The notes below the pieces were generated by a model, which saw only the letters and a program-made list of their open reading frames with translations, made no database searches and was not told the origin of the DNA. Shown piece by piece: positions 42,600 through 50,877 of a stretch of DNA of 64,000 nt (its first letter is position 1; each line of letters starts with the position of its first letter). Source of the DNA: CAMTUH01 sp947084935 (lineage in GTDB: Bacteria; Pseudomonadota; Gammaproteobacteria; Coxiellales; Coxiellaceae); the NCBI GenBank assembly GCA_947084935.1, contig CAMTUH010000001.1, forward strand, positions 186,001 through 250,000. Direction: 5' to 3'. Made by a program: the position numbers and the translations under genes.

Positions 42600-43073
42600 A
42601 TGAATAAAAAACACGTTTCTGCTGTTCCCGTAGGTTATCACAGCGTAACCCCTTATTTAATTGTGGATAATGCCGCGAAGGCCATTGATTTTTACACAAA
42701 AGTTTTTGGTGCGGAAGAAGTGATGCGTATGGAGAAACCGGACGGGAAAGTGGGGCACGCCGAACTCAAAATTGGGGATTCTAAAATCATGCTTGCCGAT
42801 GAATACCCAGAAATGAAGGCGCAAGGGCCAAAAGCCTACGGAGGTTCAGCCGTCAGTATTCACTTGTATCTGGAAGACGTGGATCACGTCGCGAAACAAG
42901 CCGTAGCCGCTGGTGCGAAGTTGGTAAGACCCCTTGAAAATATGTTCTACGGCGACCGTAGTGGTACACTGGTGGACCCCTTTGGGCACCAATGGCATAT
43001 TTCGACGCACGTCGAAGACGTTTCCGAAGACGAAATGCAGAAACGCATGGCGAAGATGCAGGGTAACCAATAA
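42600..43073 (+). CDS. VOC/glyoxalase-family protein (PhnB-like)
   Basis: A 157-residue protein with two beta-alpha-beta3 modules: VTPYLIVDNAAKAIDFYTKV and VSIHLYLEDVDHVAKQAVAA. The end GTLVDPFGHQWHISTHVEDV is typical of PhnB/YdcA-like VOC proteins. The activity is not predictable; metal-binding residues are not all obvious. GGAGA precedes the ATG. A convergent gene follows after 43 bases. Confidence 0.88.
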   Translation: MNKKHVSAVPVGYHSVTPYLIVDNAAKAIDFYTKVFGAEEVMRMEKPDGKVGHAELKIGDSKIMLADEYPEMKAQGPKAYGGSAVSIHLYLEDVDHVAKQAVAAGAKLVRPLENMFYGDRSGTLVDPFGHQWHISTHVEDVSEDEMQKRMAKMQGNQ

Positions 43074-43116
43074 GTTTTTCTTGGCGACAGGCATGACTAT
43101 CCTGGATAGCTGTGGA

Positions 43117-44112
43117 TTATTTTTCCGTAGAACCGAAATAGGAAATTTCTAGGCCGGTGTTGTTCTCCTTTGTGATGTCACACAGATATTTTGATAAGAT
43201 CATATCGGGGAACATATACCCTACTCCTTTGAAGATAACCCTTTTTTTTGAATGCCGGATATTTCCGTGAATGGCATCAGATATATCGAAAATAGCGGAG
43301 TGATTAATAATTCCTCTCTGTAAAGCCAGTTTGATTTCACCAGATTCTGTCGCACACGTGACTTTACTATCCGTTATTAATAGTGAATCTTTCATAAGCT
43401 CGGGTGGAAATTCACAGGCCTCAACAGACGCTCCACCAATGGAATTGATATGCGTAGATTCATCAACGTCTGCTACTTCAATAATGGGCTCTTTCCCTAG
43501 GTGCGAAGTGGAAAAGCAAACAATATCTACACCTTTTACCGCATCTTTTGCCGTATTATAAACAGAAATATTTTTTATTCGGGGGTATTTTTCCCTTGCG
43601 TCATCGCGAAATTGTAATGATTTAAATTCAGTTCTGGAATAAATTCGTATTTCTTCAGTTTCTCGAACGCTGCATACAGCATCTAGTTGCATCCGCGCTT
43701 GGACACCTGCTCCGATGATGGCGATGGATTTGGCAGTTTTTTTTGCGAGTAAATCAGTGACAAGCCCAGCCATTGCAGCAGTCCGAATAGCGGTTATGGC
43801 TTCTCCGTCGACCATAGCTTCAATTTCACCAGTGACAACATTTAGCATAAGTATTTTGCTGTGTATGGTAGGCAAATTTTTCTTCGGATTTTCGGGGTAC
43901 AAGGTGGCTACTTTGATCCCGGCACATCCTGCATCTTTTAAGTAGGCGGGCATAAAAATGGATTCAGCATGATTTGTTTCCATATCAATGCAAAGCCTTG
44001 TTGGAATATTTGCAAACTGATCTGCTCTATTTATGTATGCGTTTTTAAGAAGACCAATGGCCTTTGCCATTGACAGATGTACATGAATGTCTTTCGCGTT
44101 AATCAACCGCAC
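43117..44112 (-). CDS. Ornithine cyclodeaminase/mu-crystallin-family protein
   Basis: A 331-residue protein with the OCD/mu-crystallin fold: a substrate domain with CAGIKVATLYPENPKKNLPT and VVTGEIEAMVDGEAITAIRT, and a Rossmann domain with SIAIIGAGVQARMQLDAV. INSIGGASVEACEFPPELM and KVTCATESGEIKLAL follow. Members act as NAD(P)-linked cyclodeaminases, imine reductases or amino-acid dehydrogenases. Last gene of the four-gene operon, 15 bases after the dioxygenase-like gene. The AT-rich codon use differs from flanking genes. Confidence 0.87.
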   Translation of the reverse strand: MRLINAKDIHVHLSMAKAIGLLKNAYINRADQFANIPTRLCIDMETNHAESIFMPAYLKDAGCAGIKVATLYPENPKKNLPTIHSKILMLNVVTGEIEAMVDGEAITAIRTAAMAGLVTDLLAKKTAKSIAIIGAGVQARMQLDAVCSVRETEEIRIYSRTEFKSLQFRDDAREKYPRIKNISVYNTAKDAVKGVDIVCFSTSHLGKEPIIEVADVDESTHINSIGGASVEACEFPPELMKDSLLITDSKVTCATESGEIKLALQRGIINHSAIFDISDAIHGNIRHSKKRVIFKGVGYMFPDMILSKYLCDITKENNTGLEISYFGSTEK

Positions 44113-44127
44113 ATTAATTCTTTTAAC

Positions 44128-45030
44128 CTAATTATTGACTTCAATTGCATTGGCTGAAAAATCGATTCCTTTTTCGTAGTAATCCAAAGATAGATTGATT
44201 TTTCCATCGTAATCTCTTCCTTCAGAAGCAGGTATTCCATAATAGTGGAGCCATTCACCATAATGCTCTTCTTTATGATATTGATACTCGAAGTGCCTGA
44301 TAGGTCTCAGGGAGGGCTCTGTATCAATGGTTTTGTGAGGATTAGTAGCCCCGTGCGCAACTCCATATTTTACTTCGTTCGAGAGCATTATCATAACAAC
44401 GTCGGTGTCTAAATTTATTTTTAAATAGAAAGAGTAATCGCGTAATAGCTCGTTATAGTATTTTTCTTTTATCACAATGTTATAGTTGTCTGGAATATTA
44501 GTCACTAAAGCCCTTGGGTCTAGGTTTTTGTCTGCACAATATCTCTTGGTATCGCTGATAATTGGGTATCCATCGGAAATGTTGGTGTTAGGACCATAAA
44601 TATTAGCAATAAATGGCGTTGCAGTATCAAAGTGAATACATTTACTGGTGATAAAAGCTCTTCCGGAAATTTTTCCATCGTGTGAAAAGTTTTGATTTAC
44701 ATTAAACCCATCAACATCCATTTTTGCAAATCTGGAGGCTCTATCGATCACGGTGTAGCTATCCATATTAATGTGCGACATTACTTTATTGAAAAGAGTT
44801 TCATAAAAATCATAAATTTTACTTAAATCGGCTTTAAGATTTAACTGGAATTTTTTAACGAGTTTATTGATTCCATAAAAAACTAAATAACCATTTTCTT
44901 CATCAAGTAACTTAGCGGCTTCTTTGAAAAGATTTTCCGATGGAGAAAAATTTCCGTCCATAAACTCTACATCATATTTACTAATATCAATGAGAGATTT
45001 CTTTATTTGATTTAAATCTAATTTATTCAT
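44128..45030 (-). CDS. Probable Fe(II)/2-oxoglutarate-dependent dioxygenase
   Basis: A 300-residue protein not recognised with certainty. It carries a candidate 2-His-1-carboxylate facial triad: CIHFDTATPF (His133, Asp135) and VAHGATNPH (His226), followed 16 and 19 residues later by Arg242 and Arg245 as candidate 2-oxoglutarate anchors. This is the spacing of TauD/clavaminate-synthase-like enzymes. No signal peptide or membrane span. It would hydroxylate or desaturate an intermediate of the neighbouring enzymes. It lies 44 bases after the CitE-like gene. Confidence 0.6.
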   Translation of the reverse strand: MNKLDLNQIKKSLIDISKYDVEFMDGNFSPSENLFKEAAKLLDEENGYLVFYGINKLVKKFQLNLKADLSKIYDFYETLFNKVMSHINMDSYTVIDRASRFAKMDVDGFNVNQNFSHDGKISGRAFITSKCIHFDTATPFIANIYGPNTNISDGYPIISDTKRYCADKNLDPRALVTNIPDNYNIVIKEKYYNELLRDYSFYLKINLDTDVVMIMLSNEVKYGVAHGATNPHKTIDTEPSLRPIRHFEYQYHKEEHYGEWLHYYGIPASEGRDYDGKINLSLDYYEKGIDFSANAIEVNN

Positions 45031-45074
45031 AAATTCCTCTGCTGACGGTGGTTTTCAGAAATTTTTATATGTAT

Positions 45075-45926
45075 TCACAATTTTTTTTTATTAAATTTAC
45101 TTCTGTTGAGTATTTTCTTTGCTTTTAACACAAATGGAGGGCCAATCATTTGTGAATCCAAAACTTTTATTCCACCCTCGGAGTTGCTGTAAGCTTGGAT
45201 GACTTTTGTGGCGTGGTCAATCTCATTCTGTGTGGGTGAAAATATACAGTTAATAGTCCCGACTTGAGATGTATGTATTGCAGCTTTTGCTCGGAAGCCT
45301 AATTGTCTCAGTTTATTGCATTCATCAGCTAGCCCAACGTTATCGCTAACGTCAAAATAAGCAGTATCAATGCAGGGGATACCCGCATTACTGGCTGCCA
45401 TGACTATTCGACTTCTTGCTAATAACAAGCTTTCCCAGGTCGGTTCAATATCACTGTCTGCGGCAAAATCTAAAGAGCCAAAAATAACACCGTCGCTTGC
45501 GGTTGCAATCGAAACAACATTAACAACTGCTTGTGCCGATTCAATGATGGCCATGATAATGGGTAATCTATCCCGATTTAATTTTAATAATTCTTTAACG
45601 ATCGTTATTTCTTCCGAACAATTTACTTTTGGTATAAAAATGACATCAGGTGTAAATTTTAAATTTATTAAAAATTGTAAATCGTCAAGTCCTTCTCTTG
45701 TTCGAATACTGTTTATTCGAATCGCTGTTAAGAATGGCTTTTTATTCATGAAAAAATTGATAAGATTCTGTCGTGCTTGTGGTTTGTCAGTCAGAGCAAC
45801 AGAGTCTTCTAAATCAAAAACGCTCACGTCAGCATGTATCTGCTCACCTTTGTTTAATTTCCCTGAGTGTATTGCAGGGGTAAATAAAAAACTTCTCGCG
45901 TATTTAATTAATTCTTTATTATTCAT
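45075..45926 (-). CDS. CitE/HpcH-family CoA-ester lyase or aldolase
   Basis: A 283-residue TIM-barrel protein. SFLFTPAIHSGKL, VFDLEDSVALTDKPQARQNL (acidic metal-site motif at about 38-41), LTAIRINS, VIFIPKVNCSEE and IIMAIIESAQAVVN are family hallmarks. GSLDFAADSDI and GFRAKAAIHTSQV correspond to the conserved C-terminal segments of CitE-like lyases. Substrates in the family include citryl-, malyl- and citramalyl-CoA. The start overlaps the end of the PLP-enzyme gene by 8 bases. Confidence 0.85.
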   Translation of the reverse strand: MNNKELIKYARSFLFTPAIHSGKLNKGEQIHADVSVFDLEDSVALTDKPQARQNLINFFMNKKPFLTAIRINSIRTREGLDDLQFLINLKFTPDVIFIPKVNCSEEITIVKELLKLNRDRLPIIMAIIESAQAVVNVVSIATASDGVIFGSLDFAADSDIEPTWESLLLARSRIVMAASNAGIPCIDTAYFDVSDNVGLADECNKLRQLGFRAKAAIHTSQVGTINCIFSPTQNEIDHATKVIQAYSNSEGGIKVLDSQMIGPPFVLKAKKILNRSKFNKKKL

Positions 45927-47136
45927 AGCTAAGTTCCACAGATTCTTCGGATAATACTTTTTTTAACACATCGGTAAATCTCTTTATATCGGCTTGATCC
46001 ATATTGGCTCTAAGCATAATTCGAAGTCCGCTTTGCCCTTTTGCAACGACAGGAAAGAAGACGGCAGATGAATAAAAACCATGTTCAAAAAGCTTCTTCG
46101 AGCAGATCAATGCTTTTTCATCCGATTGGTTTAATACTATCAATCTAATTGCTGAATCCGTATTACGAAATGAAGTCGGTAATAAGCTGTCGAAATATTC
46201 TATATTTTTTCGAAGCTTTCTTTGTAGATCAATTAATTCAGTAGAGTTATGGATTCGGATAGACCCCTTAACTGCTCCGATGGTACCCGAATTTAAGTAT
46301 TGAGACCAGGCTAACCCCCCCCCAAATCGTTTAATAATCTCCATATGGCATGGTGCCATCATGGCAATGGCCCCGCTGGCGCCAAAGGCTTTTGATAAAG
46401 TAGCAGCAATCACCGTGCGGTCAGACACTTCTTTCATATGACTGCGAATATACCCGCAGCCCATTTTCCCGTGAGTAGAAAGTGAGTGGGAGTCATCAAA
46501 ATATAAAAATAGGCCATATTTATTTTGCAGTTCTAATAGCTCTCGAATAGGTGCGTGGCCACCCATGCTGTAGGTGCCGTCGGCAACGTAAGCAACCGAG
46601 GTATGCTTCTTGCAAATATCTTCGATGAAATTCAGGTCGTTGTGTGCGCACGTAAGAACGGTGGTTTCATCGCCGCAAGCAGCTTTATTGACATTCATTG
46701 AAAAGTGAGCATTTTTATCGAATATCATTACAGGTGGTTTTTTATTAGTTAGTTCGCCAGCAGCGATTAATGGCAAGATGCCTTGGCTTACTGTTCCACA
46801 AGAAGGCCCTGTGATGATGGACCCTCCAAACAAATTTTCGAGTTGGGCTTCTACTTCTTCCAGGGGGATAGGTAATATGCGTAATCTTGATGTGGGCTCG
46901 TCATTAAATCCCAAGCTTTTAATTTCATCAATTGCGGATTGCAAGATGGCTGGGTGAATATTTAATCCTAAATAGGAGCACGAACACATATTAATGAATT
47001 GGTGACCAGAGTTTGTTTCTAGTCGGTTGTTGCCAATATAGCGTGTCTTCAGATTGATTATTCCGTATTGGCTGGCTTGTGACCATGAAGGGTCGCCAAT
47101 TTTTACAGTTTTAGGAATGTTAGCAAATTTATGCAT
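45919..47136 (-). CDS. Alpha-oxoamine synthase-like PLP enzyme
   Basis: A 405-residue fold-type I PLP enzyme of the AONS/KBL/CqsA group, which condense an amino acid with an acyl-CoA. Visible landmarks: FINMCSCSYLGLNIHPAI, TSRLRILPIPLEEVEAQL, YVADGTYSMGGHAPI, LYFDDSHSLSTHGKMGCG, and the PLP lysine in ATLSKAFGASGA (Lys249). The substitution of S-K-A-F-G for the usual G-K-A-x-G sets it apart from BioF and Kbl. First gene of the four-gene minus-strand operon. It could relate to the CqsA/LqsA alpha-hydroxyketone synthases of Vibrio and Legionella, but no signalling partners are nearby. Confidence 0.85.
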   Translation of the reverse strand: MHKFANIPKTVKIGDPSWSQASQYGIINLKTRYIGNNRLETNSGHQFINMCSCSYLGLNIHPAILQSAIDEIKSLGFNDEPTSRLRILPIPLEEVEAQLENLFGGSIITGPSCGTVSQGILPLIAAGELTNKKPPVMIFDKNAHFSMNVNKAACGDETTVLTCAHNDLNFIEDICKKHTSVAYVADGTYSMGGHAPIRELLELQNKYGLFLYFDDSHSLSTHGKMGCGYIRSHMKEVSDRTVIAATLSKAFGASGAIAMMAPCHMEIIKRFGGGLAWSQYLNSGTIGAVKGSIRIHNSTELIDLQRKLRKNIEYFDSLLPTSFRNTDSAIRLIVLNQSDEKALICSKKLFEHGFYSSAVFFPVVAKGQSGLRIMLRANMDQADIKRFTDVLKKVLSEESVELSYE

Positions 47137-47233
47137 AATTTTACTCGTATTTAGCGCTTCTTGTTTTGCTAAGCAATCTTAGGCTGCTATAAACAACATT
47201 TAGAAATAGAATTTCTTAGTACAGATGCTAGTA

Positions 47234-47262
47234 ATTGTATATAAAATGACCAATTAGTGCAA
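47234..47262 (-). promoter_or_regulatory. Promoter of the four-gene biosynthetic operon
   Basis: On the minus strand TTGCAC (47262-47257), 17 bases, TACAAT (47239-47234), in an AT-rich region about 100 bases before the PLP-enzyme start. The 248-base gap (47137-47384) otherwise shows no gene. Confidence 0.6.
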
Positions 47263-47384
47263 AAGTTATTTAAAATATTTTAATAATCAATTAGTTAGGC
47301 GTTTCTGTGCGAATCCGATGAGACATTGCATACGCTCGGGTGTTAGTGGCAAAATGGTACAAGTGTTTAAGGAATGACGCGCCC

Positions 47385-48521
47385 ATGCCCTCCAATCACA
47401 ATGATTTAGCCGCTTCTATTGAGCTCTCTTCGGATCAGCGCGTGTTGCGGTGCCGTGGGGCGTGGACCCTCACTGGTCTTGAGGAATTAGAACCTGAACT
47501 GATGTCTTACGCCAAACAGGTTCCAGAAGAAATCACTCTGGATGGCGAGCACATTGAAACCATGGACAGCGCCGGAGCGTTGTTGTTTCAGGATTTAGTC
47601 GATCGCATCAAATCGCTGGGAAAATCCGTGACGATCACTGGCTTCAATGAGGCAACACAATCTTTATTAAATCTCGTTGCTGAACAATTAAAAGTGCTCC
47701 ACAAGCCTTTGCCCACGCCGACCGTACCGGGATTTCTGTATTTTTTAGGCGAATGGGCCGTTATCAAATGGATCGTCATCATTAATTTTTTATCTTTTGT
47801 GGGTGAAACGGTGGTGACGCTGGGTCGCTGCTGTGCGCAACCGCGACGGATACAATGGCGGGCCACGTTGAGGACTGTGGATGAAGGGGGTTATCGCGCG
47901 TTACCCATTGTTGCGCTGTTGACTTTTTTGGTCGGCGTCGTTTTGACGTATCAAATCGCACTAGAGTTAGAAAGTTATAACGCTGATATTTTTATTGTTG
48001 ATATTGCGGGAATGGTTATTTTACGCGAATTTGGGCCGTTGATTACCGCAATTATTGCAGCGGGACGAACGGCGACTGCATTTACCGCACAAATTGGAAC
48101 GATGAAAGTGAATGAAGAAATCGATGCGTTGTATACGATGGGGGTGCCGCCCATCGAACGATTGGTCTTACCAAAAATTTTTGGCGTTGTAGTAGCGTTG
48201 ACTTTACTCACGGTGTGGGCTGATGTTTTTGGTGTATTTGGCAGTATGGTGATGGCAAAATACCAAATGGGAATCAGCTATTATTCTTATTTAGATCGAT
48301 TTCAACACGCCATCGCGGTTCGTCATTATATTGTGGGTTTAGTAAAAGCGCCGGTATTTGCGTTAATTGTTGCGGCCGTGGGGTGTTTCCAAGGATTTCA
48401 AGTAGCTGCGACGGCGGACGATGTGGGTAAGAAAACCACGCAGAGTGCTGTTCAATCGATTTTTTTGATCATCATTGCTGATGCTATTTTTTCAATCGTA
48501 TTTAGTTGGCGGGGTATTTAA
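47385..48521 (+). CDS. MlaE-family lipid ABC permease with N-terminal STAS domain
   Basis: A 378-residue protein. Residues 1-100 are STAS/MlaB-like (LRCRGAWTLTGLEELEPEL, ETMDSAGALLFQDLVDRIKS) and 120-378 are the MlaE permease (LPIVALLTFLVGVVLTYQIA, REFGPLITAIIAAGRTATAF, MKVNEEIDALYTMGVPP). In E. coli the STAS protein is separate (MlaB); here it is fused to the permease. The start at 47385 follows AAGGA at a slightly long distance; GTG 47340 would add 15 residues. With the next three genes it forms an inner-membrane phospholipid transporter. Confidence 0.92.
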   Translation: MPSNHNDLAASIELSSDQRVLRCRGAWTLTGLEELEPELMSYAKQVPEEITLDGEHIETMDSAGALLFQDLVDRIKSLGKSVTITGFNEATQSLLNLVAEQLKVLHKPLPTPTVPGFLYFLGEWAVIKWIVIINFLSFVGETVVTLGRCCAQPRRIQWRATLRTVDEGGYRALPIVALLTFLVGVVLTYQIALELESYNADIFIVDIAGMVILREFGPLITAIIAAGRTATAFTAQIGTMKVNEEIDALYTMGVPPIERLVLPKIFGVVVALTLLTVWADVFGVFGSMVMAKYQMGISYYSYLDRFQHAIAVRHYIVGLVKAPVFALIVAAVGCFQGFQVAATADDVGKKTTQSAVQSIFLIIIADAIFSIVFSWRGI

Positions 48522-49321
48522 TGATCGCCCCAGAACCCGGTAAACCCGTCATTGAAATTCAGGACTTGGGGAATTATTTGGGTGGACGTTGGGTTCACGA
48601 GGGTTTGGATCTTACCATTTACCGAGGTGAAATCGTTGCGATCATTGGCCCGAGCGGTTGCGGTAAAACGACGCTGTTGCGCAGCATTTTAATGCTGCAA
48701 AAACCCACGTCAGGAACCATTAAAGTTTTTGGGATTGATGTAGTGGGATGTTCTGAATCGGAAGCGCTCGCCGTTCAACGCCGTTGGGGGGTGATGTTTC
48801 AAAGTTCAGCACTGTTCAGTTCGCTACGCGTGTTGGAAAACGTAGAATTTCCACTGAATGAATATACCCAATTACGGACTGATATTAAGGGAGAAATTGC
48901 TCTCTTAAAAATTGCCATGGCGGGTTTAGAAATGGAAGCGGCGAATAAATATCCTGCTGAACTGAGTGGCGGTATGAAAAAACGTGCGGCCTTAGCTCGG
49001 GCAATTGCGCTCGACCCCGAGCTCGTGTTTCTCGACGAACCCACAACGGGCTTGGATCCCAAGAGCGCGGGTGAAATGGACGATTTGATTTTGCATTTAC
49101 GAGATACCTTGGGGTTAACCTTTGTGATGGTCACGCACGATCTCGATACGCTGTGGCGTGTTCCGGATCGTGTTATTTTTTTGGATGAAGGGAAGGCGCT
49201 TGCTGCGATGCCGATGTCGGAACTCGCACGCCAAAAACAGCCTTCCATCCGGGATTATTTCAGTGGTGACCGGGCCTACCCTCGTGATACTCTAATGGCA
49301 GGGGCTAGGGATGGACACTAA
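48521..49321 (+). CDS. MlaF-like lipid-transport ATPase
   Basis: A 266-residue ABC ATPase. Walker A GPSGCGKTTLLR, Q-loop VMFQSSALFSSL, signature LSGGMKKRAALARA, Walker B LVFLDEPTTGLDPKS and H-loop VMVTHDLDTLW. The ATG overlaps the permease stop as TAATG. It powers the MCE transporter. Confidence 0.94.
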   Translation: MIAPEPGKPVIEIQDLGNYLGGRWVHEGLDLTIYRGEIVAIIGPSGCGKTTLLRSILMLQKPTSGTIKVFGIDVVGCSESEALAVQRRWGVMFQSSALFSSLRVLENVEFPLNEYTQLRTDIKGEIALLKIAMAGLEMEAANKYPAELSGGMKKRAALARAIALDPELVFLDEPTTGLDPKSAGEMDDLILHLRDTLGLTFVMVTHDLDTLWRVPDRVIFLDEGKALAAMPMSELARQKQPSIRDYFSGDRAYPRDTLMAGARDGH

Positions 49322-50237
49322 AGTCAATTACACCATTGTTGGCTTATTCGTGCTTGTTTTGGCGGCATTGTTGGTCGTGCTGTTCTTGTGGTTAACTTCC
49401 TTTAAGCATCGCGAAGTATACGACACCTACGTTGTTTATATGCATGAAGAAGTATCCGGTCTGGGATTGCAGAGTCCGGTTCGCTACAATGGCGTGAAGG
49501 TGGGTTATGTTGATTCCATACAGTTGAATTCGAAAGATCCCCAGCAAGTGAAGTTAGTTTTAAAAATAAAACAAGGGACGCCCGTCACGACGACCACGAT
49601 TGCAACGTTAATGTCTGAAGGAATCACCGGCATTGATTACGTCGGTTTGAAGGCATTAACTTCTCAAGCACCTCCGTTAACGTCCAAACCCGGTGAGAAA
49701 TACCCCGTCATTCCATCGGAGCCTTCCTTGTTATTAAAATTAAGTACTGCCTTACAAGAGGTGACTAAAACGATCAAAGATTTAAGCGATAATATTGGTA
49801 AAGTTTTTGATGAAGAGAATCAAAAATCAATTCGCGCAAGCCTTAAAAATATTGCTAAAGTCACACAAACCTTGTCCGATAATTCGAAAAATATTAATGA
49901 AAGTATTTTATCGATGAAAAAAATGCTGAAAAACGGTGCGCAAGCCAGCGATCGTTTGCCAGATGCCATGGGACAATTACAAACTACGCTGACATCCATA
50001 CAGAACATGGCAAACAAATTTTCTGAGGCGGGTCAAAGCGTGGAGCTTACGGTTCAAGACACGCGTGGCGCGATGCAAAGTGTTTCTCAGCAGTTAATAC
50101 CGAGCGCGCAACAGTTAATGGATCAATTAAATACGGTGGGTGCGAATTTACAGCAACTCAGCAATGAATTAACACGTAATCCATCGATACTGGTTCGCGG
50201 GAAATATCCCTCGCCACCAGGACCGGGGGAGAAGTGA
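49311..50237 (+). CDS. MCE-domain lipid-binding protein (MlaD-like)
   Basis: A 308-residue protein. One N-terminal membrane anchor (residues 8-29), an MCE domain at about 38-118 (GLGLQSPVRYNGVKVGYVDS, ATLMSEGITGIDYVGLKA) and a long helical C-terminus with Ser/Gln/Asn-rich heptads (130-290). That is longer than E. coli MlaD (183 residues). The tail may form a helical channel across the periplasm as in PqiB/LetB-like MCE proteins. It overlaps mlaF by 11 bases. Confidence 0.92.
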   Translation: MDTKVNYTIVGLFVLVLAALLVVLFLWLTSFKHREVYDTYVVYMHEEVSGLGLQSPVRYNGVKVGYVDSIQLNSKDPQQVKLVLKIKQGTPVTTTTIATLMSEGITGIDYVGLKALTSQAPPLTSKPGEKYPVIPSEPSLLLKLSTALQEVTKTIKDLSDNIGKVFDEENQKSIRASLKNIAKVTQTLSDNSKNINESILSMKKMLKNGAQASDRLPDAMGQLQTTLTSIQNMANKFSEAGQSVELTVQDTRGAMQSVSQQLIPSAQQLMDQLNTVGANLQQLSNELTRNPSILVRGKYPSPPGPGEK

Positions 50238-50239
50238 TA

Positions 50240-50830
50240 GTGAAACGAATATTTTTATTATTGTTAATGTTCTTGCTGGTGGGTTGTGGCCCGATTGCCA
50301 CTCCACCGCAGTCGGTTTATTTGATTAGTAATTTGAATTCTGGGAAAGCACCAGAAACTTCGAAAACGCGTTTGACTCTGTTGGTTTCAAATCCGATTCC
50401 CAATTCAGGCTATCAAACGGCAGCAATGCTCTACATGATGACGCCGTATGAATTAAAAGCATTTTCTGATAATCGCTGGGTGGCGCCCCCCGCGCAAATG
50501 TTATTGCCGATATTCGTGCAAGCGTTGCGGAATACGGGGTATTTTCACGCAGTGGTTTCCCCGCCTTTTGTAGGGCTTGCGCATTATCGTTTGGATACGC
50601 AGCTCATCCGATTGCAGCAAGAATTTTTATTGCCGACGAGTCGCGTGCGATTGACTGTGCAAGCGACGTTGATCAGCAATGCGAGCAATCGAGTGGTAGC
50701 AACGCGATTATTTGAGGTTACGGTAACGGCACCCGCGAACAATCCTTACAGCGGTGTACTGGCGACCAATAAAGCGGCCGCGATTATCAGTCAACGCATT
50801 GCGCAGTTTTGTGTGCGGAATATTCGTTAA
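50240..50830 (+). CDS. ABC-type transport auxiliary lipoprotein (PqiC/LbcL-like)
   Basis: A 196-residue lipoprotein: basic start, LLLLMFLLVGC lipobox near residue 16 and a mature region matching the DUF330/PqiC pattern (YLISNLNSG, LNxTPYELKAFSDNRWVAPP-like segment, PIFVQALRNTGYF). GTG 50240 is preferred because GGGGGAG lies 8 bases upstream; GTG 50234, overlapping the previous stop, is the alternative. It likely links the MCE assembly to the outer membrane. Confidence 0.88.
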   Translation: MKRIFLLLLMFLLVGCGPIATPPQSVYLISNLNSGKAPETSKTRLTLLVSNPIPNSGYQTAAMLYMMTPYELKAFSDNRWVAPPAQMLLPIFVQALRNTGYFHAVVSPPFVGLAHYRLDTQLIRLQQEFLLPTSRVRLTVQATLISNASNRVVATRLFEVTVTAPANNPYSGVLATNKAAAIISQRIAQFCVRNIR

Positions 50831-50835
50831 TCCGT

Positions 50836-50875
50836 CGTCCTGGGCCCCGGATCGAGTCCGGGGCGCGGGATCCAG
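50836..50875. repeat. Palindromic repeat/hairpin after the lipid-transport operon
   Basis: GTCCTGGGCCCCGGATCGAG with stem CCCCGGA-TCGAG-TCCGGGG (50845-50863) and trailing GCGGGATCCAG. REP-like; it lies between convergent genes and could end transcription, though it lacks a T-run. Confidence 0.65.
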
Positions 50876-50877
50876 TA

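Noticed and set aside
47260..47300. PmrA box before the four-enzyme operon
   Set aside because: The TTAA pair in TTAAAATATTTTAA is 10 bases apart, not 11, and its flanks are simply AT-rich.
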